Part shown: positions 22,326 through 34,499 of the stretch, one piece after another
Numbering within the stretch: position 1 is the stretch's first letter
Layout of the letters: each line of letters starts with the position of its first letter
Assembly (NCBI GenBank): GCA_946807835.1
Contig: OX327712.1
Location: 10,992,001 to 11,056,000, forward strand
DNA: 64,000 nucleotides
From: Ailanthus altissimus
Lineage: Eukaryota > Streptophyta > Magnoliopsida > Sapindales > Simaroubaceae
Reading direction: 5' to 3'
Notes under the pieces: model-generated
What the model was told of the DNA's origin: nothing
The model's database searches: none
What the model saw: only the letters and a program-made list of their open reading frames with translations
Made by a program: the position numbers and the translations under genes

Positions 22326-23329
22326 CTATGAAAGACCATGAAAGGATCAGTTGATCAAAAAGGAAAAAGAAAGCACCAACATTACAGTAGAACATAAGCT
22401 TTCAATAAAAAACAGAGCCTCAAATGGGGGGAATAAAAGAAAACAAAACACAGTCACTACATGGTAGCACTAAATTCAAAATAATGCTCCAAAGATTATT
22501 GAGTACACATTTTTTTATAGGAAATCAATTGATTAAATTACCATTTCCCCAGAACTCAATGCTTCGGGGATCTTGTGAAGAAAAGAGGGAAAGAAAATAA
22601 TTTCATTAAAACGCTTTACCAATTCAGTTCTTTAAGCATTGTTTACTATTATAACGTCTGCTTTCTCAGTCTTTTGGAGACTCAACTAAATGTGGGATGA
22701 GCCTATGTTTCTTACTATAGCAAACCCTTTGAGAAAGATGAACCTTGACATCAATGCCTTCATCCCTTGTTAACTATATCGAAACTGTATCAAAATATAA
22801 TAAAACATATAATAAAGATAAGACAAGATCATAGTTCAATATATAAGTATCAAACCCTGTAATATCTTTACAAGCTGTTTATTAACTCTAAATTTACTTT
22901 TGTTAAATTCTTTGAAAAACTAACACAATTATCTTCGTATATTTTGTCTCATACAGTACCAACATAATTTTAAATGTGTTATTTTTTTTTTTTATCTCTA
23001 ATTTATTTTATTTATACATTTAATTTTTTAAATATCTAAACATGAGATTCAGTATCATCAAAACATCAATATTTATGATTAAAAAGTCAATAATCGTAAA
23101 TTATATAATTATTACTCAACCCAACACTTTCGCACAACAATGTGAATGCTAACAACTTAGGGTTTTTATTTTTTCTATTGACATCGGATGAAATACATGT
23201 AACAAATATGTAGTTTTAATTAGTTGTCTTGATGTTATTATCCATGTAACAAATTGCACTTCCATGATGATTCAACCAAGATTTCAGTAAGCATATAGTC
23301 AATTCCTTTTGTCTTGTTCACTTCATCAG
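22326..23329. other. Region upstream of the visible CSL4 exons
   Basis: Non-coding as far as I can see. The minus-strand acceptor CTTTCATAG at 22326-22334 implies that an earlier exon exists or existed, but no CSL4-like N-terminus is readable in this kilobase. Confidence 0.5.
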
Positions 23330-23660
23330 GATGACACTTCTCTGGAGGAAACTATCATCCTTGCTTCCCGGATGTGATAATAATGTAAATCAGTATAATG
23401 ATGCAAAGGATGAGATTGATAAATTGCAATATACAGATACGAAGAGGATCGTAACCTTGTTGACTTAGATACAGTCACTGGATATGTTACAACAACAATA
23501 GGGGCATTAGCTTCAGAACTCGAGAGGCTCTCCAAAAGTTACTTGTCATCAGGTTGCTTAGTGTTGCTAAATTAGAGGAAAGAATTGAAAATATTTGATC
23601 AAAATTGGAAACCATATATTTAGAACTTGAGATTCCCAAACAAAAAGCTCTATAAGCTCA
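23330..23660 (+). pseudogene. Coiled-coil module, copy 1 (broken)
   Basis: Matches modules at 45598-45905 and 59840-60127 along its length, starting TCTGGAGGAAAC. In copy 3 this module holds a 53-codon open frame; here stops and small indels break it. It lies 5.4 kb downstream of DUF4220 gene 1 only because Copia-2 separates them; without Copia-2 the spacing matches the other units. The parent gene is unidentified. Confidence 0.6.
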
Positions 23661-24001
23661 ATTTTCTGTTTTTATTTATGGAGAATTTACCGGGCTATTC
23701 TTGCATCAAGTAATTATCATTATTTATTAGTTAAATATATTAAGACTTAATTTAATTATATGACATAAAGGTTACTATTATTATTTTTAATAACTTTTGA
23801 AATACTACCACAAAGGTTCTTTTGGTTAATTTGCATCTAACATCGTTGGTTGTTCTTAGTAAAATGACAATTTTGAGCACGGTGATAATAAATAATTGAA
23901 AAAAAAGAAAGATTTTACCTTTTCAGTCATTTGTTTTTCGATGCTACACTTTTGATTCAATAACAATTAATTACTCTTTATTTTTTTCTTGGCATGTATT
24001 T

Positions 24002-27000
24002 TGTGGGAAATATAAGACCGGTATATATTTTATTGTAATAATATTATATAAAATAAGCCTTTATATAAATTTTAAACTGTGATAAAATAAGAAAAAAAAT
24101 ATGTACAAAGAAACAAATTATTTACACATTAATCACAAAATATAAAAGACAACTATGAATATATGGAAAGGGGATTATATTATTAATAGGGTTGATTAAT
24201 ATAATTAATATTCTCAAACTTAAGATGTCGTAGTAGAAGTAAGTTAATTTGAATATTATAGTTTTGAAATGTTTAGGAAGAAGAGACTTGGTGAAGATAT
24301 TAGTTGGTTGATTCTAAAAATTTGAGAAACATGTGTTGAACAAAATAACAATCTGTCTCAATATACTTAGTTCACTCATAAAAATATCATTGTGAGCAAT
24401 TTGAATAGCACTCTAATTGTCACAATAAAGAGGTATAGCTCTAAAGTGAGAAATACTCATGTCTCTAATAAGCCATTAGAGTAAAGCAATCTCTTGGGTA
24501 GTATTAGTAAGAACATGGTACTCAACTTTAATACTAAAATGGACAGTAATTGTCTGCTTCTTATTTTTTCATAAAAGAATATAATTTTCTGAAAAAATAC
24601 AAAACCCAGTAGTTAATTGTCAATCCATAGGATTACCAGCCTAATCTACATCAGCATAGACAAGTAACACAAGAGGAGAGTGAGATAAAAAATAGAAACT
24701 GCGGAAAAGAGTACCCTTGAGATAATGTAGAATATAAAGAACTACAACAAAGTGAGAGGCACGAGGAACGACTATAAACTGATTAACAATATGAACAATA
24801 TAGGTAATGTTTGGACGAGTGATAGTGAGATATACTAAACTACCAACTAACTGACGATAAAGAGTCTCATCATGGAGATGAGTTCCATCAGAAGATCGGA
24901 GTTTAGTATTAAGTTCTAGAGGAGTAGAGGTAGTTTTACTGTCTGTGAAGTCGGCTCTAGTAAGTAGATCGATGCATATTTAGATTATGATAGATAATAA
25001 CTAGTAGAATTAGATAATTCTTCAAGAATAAGAAAATAATTGAGAATGCCAAGGTACTTCATTTTAAAGTGCTATTAAATAAAATATTTGAGAGTAGAAA
25101 TAACAATAAGATAATTAGTTATGATTAAATATTTGAGAGTAGAAATAACAATAAGATAATTAGTTGTGATAATCATATCATCAACATAAATAAGTAATAG
25201 AATATAACCATGGTTTATCTTGTAGAAAAAGAGAGTCGAGTCAAAAGGACTGACTGAAAACTATGTTGTAAAATAGTCCCACTTAATTTTGCAAACCAAG
25301 CTTAAGGTGTTTGTTTAAAGCTGTATAACGCATGATGAAGTTTGTCTATCTTGCTTGAGAGGTGTTAGTAATCAGGAGAAGGTTTCATATTGACTTTTTC
25401 AACAAGATCTTATTAAGAAAAATATTCTTCACTTCCATTTGAAATAATGTTTAATCATAAACTACAACAACAACTAACAAACTCTGAATAGAAACAAACC
25501 GAGCAATTGGAGCAAAATTTTCTTCATAATCAATTTCATACTCTTGAGTAAAGCCTTGGCAATGAAACAAGCTTTATATCTTTTAATAGACCCATCAGAC
25601 ATGGTCTTAATCTTGTACATCCATTTGTAGCTAATTGTAGTTTTATTAGATGGAAGGGTAACAAAATCCCAAGTGTGTGACTTTTCAAGAGCCTATAATT
25701 TTTCTATCATTGATTGCTGCCAAACAAGATTAGAGTTAGCCTTAGAATATAACCGAGGCTCCTATAAGGAAAGAGTAGTAAAATACACTGATAATTATAA
25801 ACTTTAATAAGGAGCTCTCTTATCCGAGTAGAGCGACAAGGTAGAGGTGTAAAAAAGTCAATTGTGTTTATAACAGATCCTTCAGACAATGTGAGCAGCT
25901 CATGAGTAGGCATCATATTAGCAGGCTCACCTGTATAAAACTTAGAAAAAGTATCTGTGTGTGAAGTATTAAGAAATAAATTCATAATATTATCTGCAAA
26001 TAATTGTGAAACAAGAGGAGACACGTAATTAAAGTTGTATACAAAAGAAATATTTTATACTCGAAAAATACTATATGATGAGAGATATGGAGGTAGTTAG
26101 ATATGTGATCCCAACACCTATAATATTTATGTTCTATCCTGTATCTTAAGAAGCCATATAACCAAGTATATGGATTGAGTTTGGTATGTTCATGTTTTTA
26201 AAGTAGAATAAAACAAACACAACTAAATACTTTTTAAGGAGAATATAATTCGATAGAATTCCATAAAGTCGCTTATAAGGTGACTTGTTCCTTATAGGAA
26301 GAGAATGAACATGATTATTTGTAAACACTAAGGGTGGGACAATAAAATCGGAAATCGAAAAGTTGAACTAAACCGGACTGAACTGATTTTTTTATAGAAA
26401 AAACCCGTTCGATTTTTGTTTAAGAAAAATAGACCAATTTAATTTAGTTTTTCTTAAATAAAAATTGAACCTAAAAAACTAATTTTTTAATAAAATTATA
26501 TTTAATTGCGATATGGCATTCATGTATTAGATAATTGAAAATATTATCATACACTTAACCACACATAATCCTTACTAAATTTAAAAAAAAAAGAAAATCA
26601 TTAATTTCTAAAATCGAAAAAATTGAACCAGACCAAACCAAACAAAATTGGTTCGGTTTAGTTCGATTTTCATCTATCAAAAAAATCGATTCGATTTTTA
26701 AAAAAATTGAATCAAACCAAATTGTGCCTACTCTTAGTAAAGACAACGATTTAGGTGGTTACTCTAAAAAAATATTCAGGATGAGAGAAAGAGATAAGGA
26801 GAGCACGAATTTTGTTTGAAATATATCTATGTTAACGTTCAGCTCTTATATTCTATTGCGATATACTAAAACAAGACCTATGACAAATAGTACCATGTTC
26901 CTATAAGAGAATTAGAAAGTCAAAATCTCTATATTCTGTGGAATTATCAATATGAAAAATCTTAGTTGGACAAGAGAACTATGTTTTAACTATCTAAGCA

Positions 27001-28869
27001 AAATTATGATAAATTTTAGTAAGTTCTAATAGTTATTTTTATAATAAATAACCATATATTGAGAATAATCATCAGTAAAAATAATAAAATATTTAAATCC
27101 TCCTATAATGGCATCGGGAGAAAGATCTTATATATCAGAATATATAAGATCAAATGGAGTACGAGAGACAATAGTATTATTATTAAAAGGTAAAGCTAGT
27201 TATTTATTAAAGGACATGTTAGACAATCATCTTTATTATAAAAAACCACACCTAACCGCTAGATGTTGTAGACAAAGGACATAAAGGGGACAAATCTAAA
27301 AAGATGAACTCTTATAGATGTCTCACCTTACGGTTTATCCTAAGTGTCCGACCTATCTTCGAATCCTGCATACAACAACCAGAATCAATAATCATGATGT
27401 TAAGATCAAGTTAACAAGTTGAGCGATAGATAAAAGATTCAATGTGAGTTTGAGAATAAAAAAAGTTCGATATGAAGAGATTGAAGTAAGGCACTTTATC
27501 AACATGACTAACATTCATGAGAGAGAACTATTGACAGTTTGAATGAAGGGTAAATAAAAAGAATGATATTTAGAGGAGAAGATTGTAAGATTAGAAGTCA
27601 CATGATTGCAATATGTAGAATTAAAATAACAAGAAAAATTACCTAAAATAATAAATGAAGCAGAAAGTAAAGGGTTACTAGAGTTTGAAAGGAGTTAGCA
27701 GAGTAAATTGGGATTATTAGTTAAGTTGAAAGAGGGGCTCGCACTATCCTAGGCAGCAGTAACAGTAAGTCTTGTAAAAGTAGCACCTTGAGACATTTTT
27801 TTTAAGACAATTATTTTTATAGTGATTAGCTCTAAGTTGTCGATGTATTCTGCATTTACTTATTGGACAACTAAAAATTAGATGACTAGGTAATGGCAAT
27901 AGTGACATATCTTAGGTGGAGCAGAGCTGACAGAGATATTACATTGAGAATTCATTGTAATAGATCTAAAAAATATAATTTTAGTCCCTCAACTCTTTGA
28001 ATAATTGTAATCTGACCACCTAATCTTTGATAATTGCCACATAAGAATTTAATAATCACAAAATAACCCCAATTTTTTTGTAAATTTTAGAATTATCTCA
28101 AAAGTACAAAAAAATCACAATCTGACCTCAAAATATTGAAACATTTATAAAAACATCTTTACTGCAAATCGGAGAGTCAATCGGGAACAAGAACACCTTA
28201 GATTGATAAATCTGATGAAGAGGAGTCAAATTGTAGTAACAGTGACAATCAACTCGTCATAAATTGGTCAGGATCTAAGTCAAACAGTGAACAGCGGCTG
28301 TGGCATTTGGTAGCGCGTGTGAACACATTCGACTTTTGATTGACCCAACTCTATTGGGGTTGCAAACGTCGGTGTCATATAAACGTTTAATTCTGGGCAG
28401 TATACGGTCACTTGTTGAAAAAAGGTCACCAATGAGAGAAAATGGTTACAAGCGAAAGAGGAAAGTTTAGCCTATGAGAATGACTCCTTCTGTGATTTTT
28501 GTGATTTCGGCGTTGATTAAAGGATCTACGAGTTTTTCACCACCTGAGTTAGACAGTGTCGATCACGATAAACTCTGGCGCATTTTTAATAAGTTTTCTA
28601 GAACATTCCAACAATTCTTCGGCTAAACAAAAAGATAATGAAAAAATTTGAACACTGATATTATGTGAGAGATATAAGAATTGTATATGTTTCACTATAA
28701 TAGCATGTAGAGAATGAGTCTTTATATATGCTTTAAGCTAACATAAAATAAAAAAATAAAATAGGTATAAAAAAATAAATTATTCACACATTAATTACAT
28801 TATATAAATGATAACTATGAATATATGACAAGGAGAATTACATTATTAATAGGATTATATCATCAATAT
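24002..28869 (-). mobile_element. Copia-2, degenerate Ty1/Copia element with both LTRs
   Basis: Short LTRs lie at about 24002-24208 and 28664-28869. Both start TGTGnGAnATATAAGA on the plus strand and share 'acaactatgaatatatg'-type blocks. Coding is antisense and broken. RNase H/3' pol is near 24300-24430 (YCDNQSAI-like), reverse transcriptase YVDDMII near 25160-25205, integrase near 27000-27500, and a CxxC gag knuckle near 27840-27890. The target can be read from the uninterrupted paralogous sites (46200 and 60470, ggcatgtaattta). This shows that the element split DUF4220 unit 1. The duplication is roughly tattt/aattt. Confidence 0.85.
26329..26736. mobile_element. hAT-type MITE B (408 bp) inside Copia-2
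   Basis: Ends are TAAGGGTGGGACAAT on the left and, read on the minus strand, TAAGAGTAGGCACAAT on the right. Flanking 8 bp are gtaaacac (26321-26328) and gtaaagac (26737-26744), 7 of 8 identical. The inside carries inverted AAAATCGAAA/GGTTCGGTTT motifs typical of plant hAT MITEs. Non-coding. Confidence 0.87.
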
Positions 28870-29028
28870 AATTTATAGTTAAGAGAAAAGATTCGCTTAA
28901 AATCTGAAAAAAAGAAAGACAAAAGAAACATGCCAACTGCAGCACATCCAGAAGGCAAAGAAAACATAGGAGCAAAGGAATTAGAAGAAAATATTATTTT
29001 AATCCATCATTCCAATTTAATGATTGAG

Positions 29029-31326
29029 CTACTTGCCCACAATCAGTTTTGCTCTTGCATGACCCTCTTTAATCTGGAACTGCTCTCCAAGACCAAAATG
29101 AGCCATCAATAACCAAACCAAAGTAATAAGCTCACCACCTTTACTAACTTGTTGAGCATGTGTCCTTGCTCCGCAATGACTTGCTGCAAATGACAGCAAT
29201 TCCACCCACACTTTGCTCATTATCTTCCATTTATCCTCCTCCAATCTTTTGAGCTCTTTAGCCAACATACTTGCATCAAACAATACCGATTTGCTTCTAT
29301 CTCCCTTTACGGCAATGGGCTTAACATCGGTATTCACACTAAGAATGTCTTTACAGGCCTTCTTCTCCTCATTTGATTTTAAATTCCTCCTTTTAAAGAA
29401 TCTTTCAGCCTCGGCACGGGTATCTCGAAATCTTATTTTCCCTATACCTGCTACAGCAGACATCATGGTAGGCTGCATGACTAGAAGATACAGCATGTAA
29501 TCTGATAGCAGCTTGCTGAACATACGATGATGGTTATAATTATCTTTGGTAACTTTGTCATCGTCTGTTTGGTATAGGAGTTCGGTAGCAATGTGCCACA
29601 ACAGAAGGCTTTCATCATAATCAACATCCGTAACATAAGGCATTAATTTGCTGCAATCACTTCTTGAATGGCTATCCTGCAGAACCCAATCACCTTTAGC
29701 AGAAAATATCCTCTTGGCAGTCTCTGGATCATCTGCAAACTGGGATTTCCTTTTTAAATCATCAAATATAAACTGCCACAGCTCCTTAGGGAATGGCTCA
29801 TGGGACACAAATCTGATCTCATCAACAACATCGGTAAGGCCCAGGCAATCAATGACTTCGTTAATTACAACACCTAAAAGATGAATCACCTTATCAATGT
29901 GCAAAAGGTGAAAGAAAGTGTTGATGGCATCGGTGGCGCTTCGGGTGAATTTATCAATGCCCAAATAACAAATGACTTTCTCAATGGGACTCTTGATTTT
30001 GTGGACCCTTGATGGACGTCCCTTCAGGCAATACCTTACCAAGTTGTGTCCAGAGACATAACCAGACCACCTGCGAAACAGGAAAGGTGTAGCCAACACC
30101 TTGTTCTTGACGTCAACAGAATCCTTTGTCGGACAATCATACCACCGCGGCCTCTTGAGAATTAGAAACCAGTTGAGGCTATCAGCAATGCAGGATTTGA
30201 TTTTTCCACATCTGGATACGCTTTCAGGATACTTGAGAGCCGCAAATGTCCTATCAGAGAAAATGAGCATGAAGAGGGCTATGGTATCCAAGCCTATGGC
30301 ACCCAAAAACAAGGTGTATGTAATTCTAATATCAAACTTGTCAAAATTACCATGCTTCTTGACTTTGAAATGGAAAATTGAAAGGGCTGCCACAACTGAA
30401 CCAAAGGATATGAACCGGAAAATATATCCTACCACATTGTGTACAACCTGAAGCTTGGTATAGAGAACTTCGTAAATGAAGTTGAGTTCAGCCTCAATTA
30501 CTCTCAAGGCATCTTCTGATGTTCGGTTGCTAAAGAATTCTCTGCTCTCATTGCGTTCACGAAAGCTAAAGATGAGATCGACAATCAGCCCTTTAAAAAT
30601 TTTGAAGTACTTGTAAGCATAGTGCACCACCTCAAGATCATTCAACTCTCCTTTCTTAACCATAACACCTGTGTTGGATTCTTTATTAGGCTCTGATATC
30701 ATAACTATTTGTGTAGGAAGCTTGGCATCTTTCTTTGAAGCATATTCTTCCATAAGCTTCGCATAGTTGGGACCAGGATCAGGATCTTTAAGCATGGAAT
30801 CTCTGAATCTATCCAAGCTTGCAAGATATAAAGCTCGAGTGCGCTCAAGATATTTGATAATTCCAGCTAGAAACATGAGTCCTGTTGGGATAATTAGCTT
30901 GTTTTTGGGAAGTGACTGGAGGAAGATATAAATAGCAGCAACTGCCTGGAATACGAGCCCAAGCAAGTGCCTGAGCCACAGCTCATTATCCTCAAGAGCA
31001 AAAGCAGTTATGGTATCTGGGCCACCAAGGTGTAACAACAGAAAGGGCGGCCAAAAAGCTAACAGATCAATATTATCTGGAGGTGTAGAAGGATCAGGAA
31101 TATCACCTTGGCTATCGGAGATGAGTCCAACTGCAAAATTAGCAGCCCAGTCAGCAAGCAAGTAAGCTGACCATGTGAACACTATCAAGAATTTATTTGA
31201 TGTGCATTTTCTAAAGGGAGCACACAATATTAAGAAGGTTTGCAGTGAGAGACTGTACAAAATAACGCCCCTAATGTTCCATTCATCCCATATCTTCTTG
31301 ATGACAGGAGGGATAGGATTAACCAT
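29029..31326 (-). CDS. DUF4220/DUF594 membrane protein, copy 1 (intact)
   Basis: An intronless 765-residue frame. Hydrophobic spans are seen at about 18-38, 46-68, 88-100, 121-139, 143-158, 302-318 and 335-357. The phrase HLGGPDTITAFALEDN (99-114) is a hallmark of plant DUF4220 proteins. The C-terminal piece SKVWVELLSFAASHC to VWLLMAHFGLGEQF (about 704-751) is DUF594. Such proteins form large plant families. Their biochemical role is unknown, and a membrane location is predicted from sequence. Copy 4 at 60628 is nearly identical over most of its length. Relative to it, copy 1 lacks about four residues at 'RLEEDKWK'. The start ATG at 31324-31326 has an equivalent in copy 4. Confidence 0.93.
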   Translation of the reverse strand: MVNPIPPVIKKIWDEWNIRGVILYSLSLQTFLILCAPFRKCTSNKFLIVFTWSAYLLADWAANFAVGLISDSQGDIPDPSTPPDNIDLLAFWPPFLLLHLGGPDTITAFALEDNELWLRHLLGLVFQAVAAIYIFLQSLPKNKLIIPTGLMFLAGIIKYLERTRALYLASLDRFRDSMLKDPDPGPNYAKLMEEYASKKDAKLPTQIVMISEPNKESNTGVMVKKGELNDLEVVHYAYKYFKIFKGLIVDLIFSFRERNESREFFSNRTSEDALRVIEAELNFIYEVLYTKLQVVHNVVGYIFRFISFGSVVAALSIFHFKVKKHGNFDKFDIRITYTLFLGAIGLDTIALFMLIFSDRTFAALKYPESVSRCGKIKSCIADSLNWFLILKRPRWYDCPTKDSVDVKNKVLATPFLFRRWSGYVSGHNLVRYCLKGRPSRVHKIKSPIEKVICYLGIDKFTRSATDAINTFFHLLHIDKVIHLLGVVINEVIDCLGLTDVVDEIRFVSHEPFPKELWQFIFDDLKRKSQFADDPETAKRIFSAKGDWVLQDSHSRSDCSKLMPYVTDVDYDESLLLWHIATELLYQTDDDKVTKDNYNHHRMFSKLLSDYMLYLLVMQPTMMSAVAGIGKIRFRDTRAEAERFFKRRNLKSNEEKKACKDILSVNTDVKPIAVKGDRSKSVLFDASMLAKELKRLEEDKWKIMSKVWVELLSFAASHCGARTHAQQVSKGGELITLVWLLMAHFGLGEQFQIKEGHARAKLIVGK

Positions 31327-32340
31327 ATTTTATTTTTGGTCCCTCTCCCTTCTTCTGTCAGTTTCAAAAAGTTAGTTTCCCATAGCAAATCCAATTTTTC
31401 TGAATCCCATTTGAAGACTCAACATTTAAGGTGTTAACATGTGATGACTTCTTTTAGTTGACTGGCAATAATAAGCCCTTCTACTAACACAGATGCATGC
31501 TGTGAAGTAACTCATGACCCAGCTTATACTTGTGAACTTTGCCAGTTTCGGCTGCAGAAATTGTGCAGAGATTAATTGCCTCTTCACTCCCTGCACTATT
31601 TAATTCTTCTTTCCCAAATTCCTGCGAGATAGGTAGGTCATCAAATTATAATAACAAAAAAATAAATGATTGACAGGGATAGAGCAAGGAATTTATTTTG
31701 CATAGGCTAGATCAATATATACACAATGTTAACGGCAAATTTTATGGATAAAAATGAAAATGTATACTCCTTGGATTTTAATAAATGGTTTTTGATCGAC
31801 ATGAAGTATCCAACTAAAACATTATGCAAAAAGATAAAAATAGTATCTCTGTTCTTTAGAGGCAGTGTCCCATTTACATGTCTGTCTAACAGGCAAATAA
31901 AAGACTGATTATTAGATATACTTTGCAAGATTAGAAAAAAGAAATCAAGTTATAGTCAAGCAAAACCGAACATATCTTCTCTTACAATTAATAATTAAAC
32001 ATATTCCTGTATCCCAGTTCATCATTAAAAAAAAAGCAAACAGCCGCAAGCACTTTGTTCAAAGTCATATCAAATTTCAGAAACAGCCCAATTTCTCACT
32101 CAAACCTTTAACTATTCTCACAAAGAATAAATTAAAAAAAAACATTACAATTGAGCGATTCATAATTAAGCAATTAATGTGAATTACCTTACCCGACCAG
32201 AACCTTTAATCGGCAATAAGAAACTTAGACTTGGAACTCTTTCAACGAGAACTTTCCGAGCAACGAAATTAGAAAGAACCTGGAAAATGAAAGGTAAGCT
32301 CTAACTTGGCGATGGTGGTGAAGAGTAAGCTTGGGAGTAG
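31327..32340 (-). promoter_or_regulatory. Upstream flank of DUF4220 copy 1
   Basis: 31327-31690 is shared with the upstream flank of copy 4 (62923-63280), so it is part of the duplicated unit. A shorter similar patch at about 31768-31812 matches 63428-63470. No TATA box convincingly stands out. A leader exon ending with a GT donor is possible near 32200, but this is speculation. Confidence 0.5.
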
Positions 32341-33178
32341 GGAGTTTAAAAAGAGACGTTGGGACTTGGAGCTTATTTTTTTTAATAGTTTTTTTAAATT
32401 ACAAATAAGGATGTAATTTGCTAATTATTTTTTACGTGGGTCCCCACCATAGTTCTTTTTTCTTTGTTTTTGTAAGGAACCACCACAGTTCTTTTTCCTT
32501 TAACTTTTAACTTTAACTTTAGCATGTTCTTACCTTGTGGGTGTTAATAATGGATCGTCTGCATCTACTATTATTCACTACACTAATTACTTAAGATAAC
32601 TACAACCCTAATTACTACCTCAGTTTTTGTTTTTTTTTTTTTTTTTTAATCTAACAAAACTTTGAACCATAAAACATGAAAATAAAATCATATTTCTCAA
32701 AGAAACCATGAGCATTCTTACTTCCTTTCATTTCTATCAAATAGACCATTCTTACCCAATGTCATTTCAAAGACCCGGAAACAAAGTTTAAATGGTTTTT
32801 TATTTTTATTTTTTTTTCTCTTGCTTTGATTGACATTTTCTTTAAATAAAAATTAATTCTTTTATTTTTACATGATTGAATGGAATTAAAATAAAAAGTT
32901 GTCTCTTGATTTTGATAACATTTAAAATGTTGATAATAAGTTGATTCAATAGATAACAATAAAAAAGAAAGGATATGCTTGTATTTCTTTTTGGTACAAC
33001 TTATAATTAAATTTAAAAAGGATTTACCTATTGTGTTTTGTATTGTCCCTCTCTCTTTTTTCATTTCTCTTCCTTTTATAATATTATGATTAAAATAAAA
33101 TTATTTTTTATTTTAATTGAATAATTTTTATTAATTAAAAATCAAATAAATATCTTCCTAATTTTAAAGAGATGAAAC
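32341..33178. other. AT-rich intergenic region
   Basis: Contains a long T run at about 32629-32648 and mixed A/T runs. I see no gene or transposon signature. The minus-strand frame at 32762-33064 is low-complexity K/I/N-rich sequence and is unlikely to be a gene. Confidence 0.5.
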
Positions 33179-33241
33179 GTGAATCAAAGAGAGGCGTTCT
33201 CTCTTTGGTTCACATGTAACACCAAAAAATTTAGGTGTTAC
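33179..33241. repeat. Two back-to-back inverted repeats (hairpins)
   Basis: Hairpin 1 arms, 33179-33193 and 33199-33213, pair at 14 of 15 positions around a 5 bp loop. Hairpin 2 arms, 33216-33223 (GTAACACC) and 33234-33241, pair perfectly around an A/T-rich loop. They stand at the outer side of the Copia-3 left LTR. Confidence 0.8.
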
Positions 33242-33410
33242 ACAACTTTTAAATTTATTTGATTTCAAAAAATTTTTAAAAATTAAAATTAAAATTAAAA
33301 ATTAATCTTTTTTATGAAAGAAAAACCTAGAGGATATAATCTATCCTTTTATGAGGGGAGATTCAAGGAGAGAAAAATCTTCTTTAATGATTTCAAAAAT
33401 CATCATTGAG

Positions 33411-34491
33411 ATTTTATATATTTAACTTTTAAAATTAGATATTATATTTTTTGATAACATATTATCTCTAGAATTAATTATATTGAAAAATATGGACCTA
33501 CAATTTCAAGTTTCAATAAATATAGAATAATTAGTTATACTTTTTAATTAATTAATCCAATTAGTTCTAGTGTTATTCCACTAAAAACTTAGAATTGCAC
33601 TATTAAAATTATAAATATATTTTACTTAGAAAACTTAAAGGAGTTCATTGATATAATCACTTTATGCAATTCAACCATCTATAAATGATTCATAATTAAA
33701 GTTAGGTCATATTACTATTTACCCATCTAATTGCTCCTTTATTTTTAATTATCATTAATTCACCAATAAATAATAATTTTGTAACCCTGTTAAAATTTGA
33801 GCTTTCTAACAATTTAGTACCAGAATTAATGCTTAAGGGAAACTTGTTTCTAACTTCCATTAAGAAGGAATAGATTTAATATCTATAAATCACATTCACA
33901 ATTGTTTGTCTCACTGTGCTACCAAAATACATGTTTTAAGCTTGTTAATAGACAAATCGCAATGAGTATCTCAAATGACACAATGACACAAACCTGAGTT
34001 TATAATTACTCAAGATTAAGGTTGATCTGCATATGATCATTGATTGACATTATTTGACTTCTTAATTTACAACGATATCTATTTAAAAATTTAAACTACA
34101 CTTGGTCAAGTCCTATATAATCATATTATGTAAAGTGCCTCCACTATAATGTTACTACGTTAGTGATCCGGATAAAATTACTACATCTGTAATATCTGTG
34201 GGTTGCACTAGTAATATTTAATTAATGATCCCAAATGCTAATTAATTTATTAAGGATTTTTCTTTTTATTATCCATAACCTTAATCCTCTTGTATATAAT
34301 AATTATATACTATTATAATATTTACGATAACAGAATCCTTTGTCGGACACTTTTTATGGTCATATAAATAAACCCAAGATTTTTTAATATTTACGATATA
34401 ACATTATGTACACTTTTTAAAAATAAAATTATAATTTTATTTATTTCATAAAAGTAGTACAATTATATACTTTTAGGGACCATCTTTAATA
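33411..34491 (-). repeat. 3' LTR of Copia-3 (left copy, outer end unclear)
   Basis: From about 33411 (gattttatatattta) to 34491 it aligns by eye with 42556-43676. The minus-strand polypurine tract, AAGTGGGAGAT at 34492-34502, stands just inside, so this is the 3' LTR of an antisense Copia element. The outer 250 bp of the right LTR (42299-42555) has no clear match here; that end is truncated or replaced. Confidence 0.8.
34318..34350. other. Short insertion in Copia-3 LTR matching the DUF4220 gene
   Basis: 34329-34349 is identical over 21 bases to a coding segment of DUF4220 copy 1 (30116-30136; starts AACAGAATCC and ends TCGGACA). The same segment is also present in copies 2 and 4. The right LTR of Copia-3 lacks it at the aligned place (about 43545-43560). 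It is preceded by aatatttacgata, which recurs about 70 bp further on at 34388-34400. It looks like patchwork filler from break repair. Confidence 0.7.
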
Positions 34492-34499
34492 ATCTCCCA

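Noticed and set aside
29213..30451. Plus-strand frames opposite DUF4220 copy 1, repeated opposite copies 2 and 4
   Set aside because: They are shadows of the true minus-strand gene and are conserved only because the gene copies are.
32762..33064. 100-residue minus-strand frame
   Set aside because: K/I/N/S-rich translation of AT-rich DNA with no motif, no paralogue in the window and no gene context.
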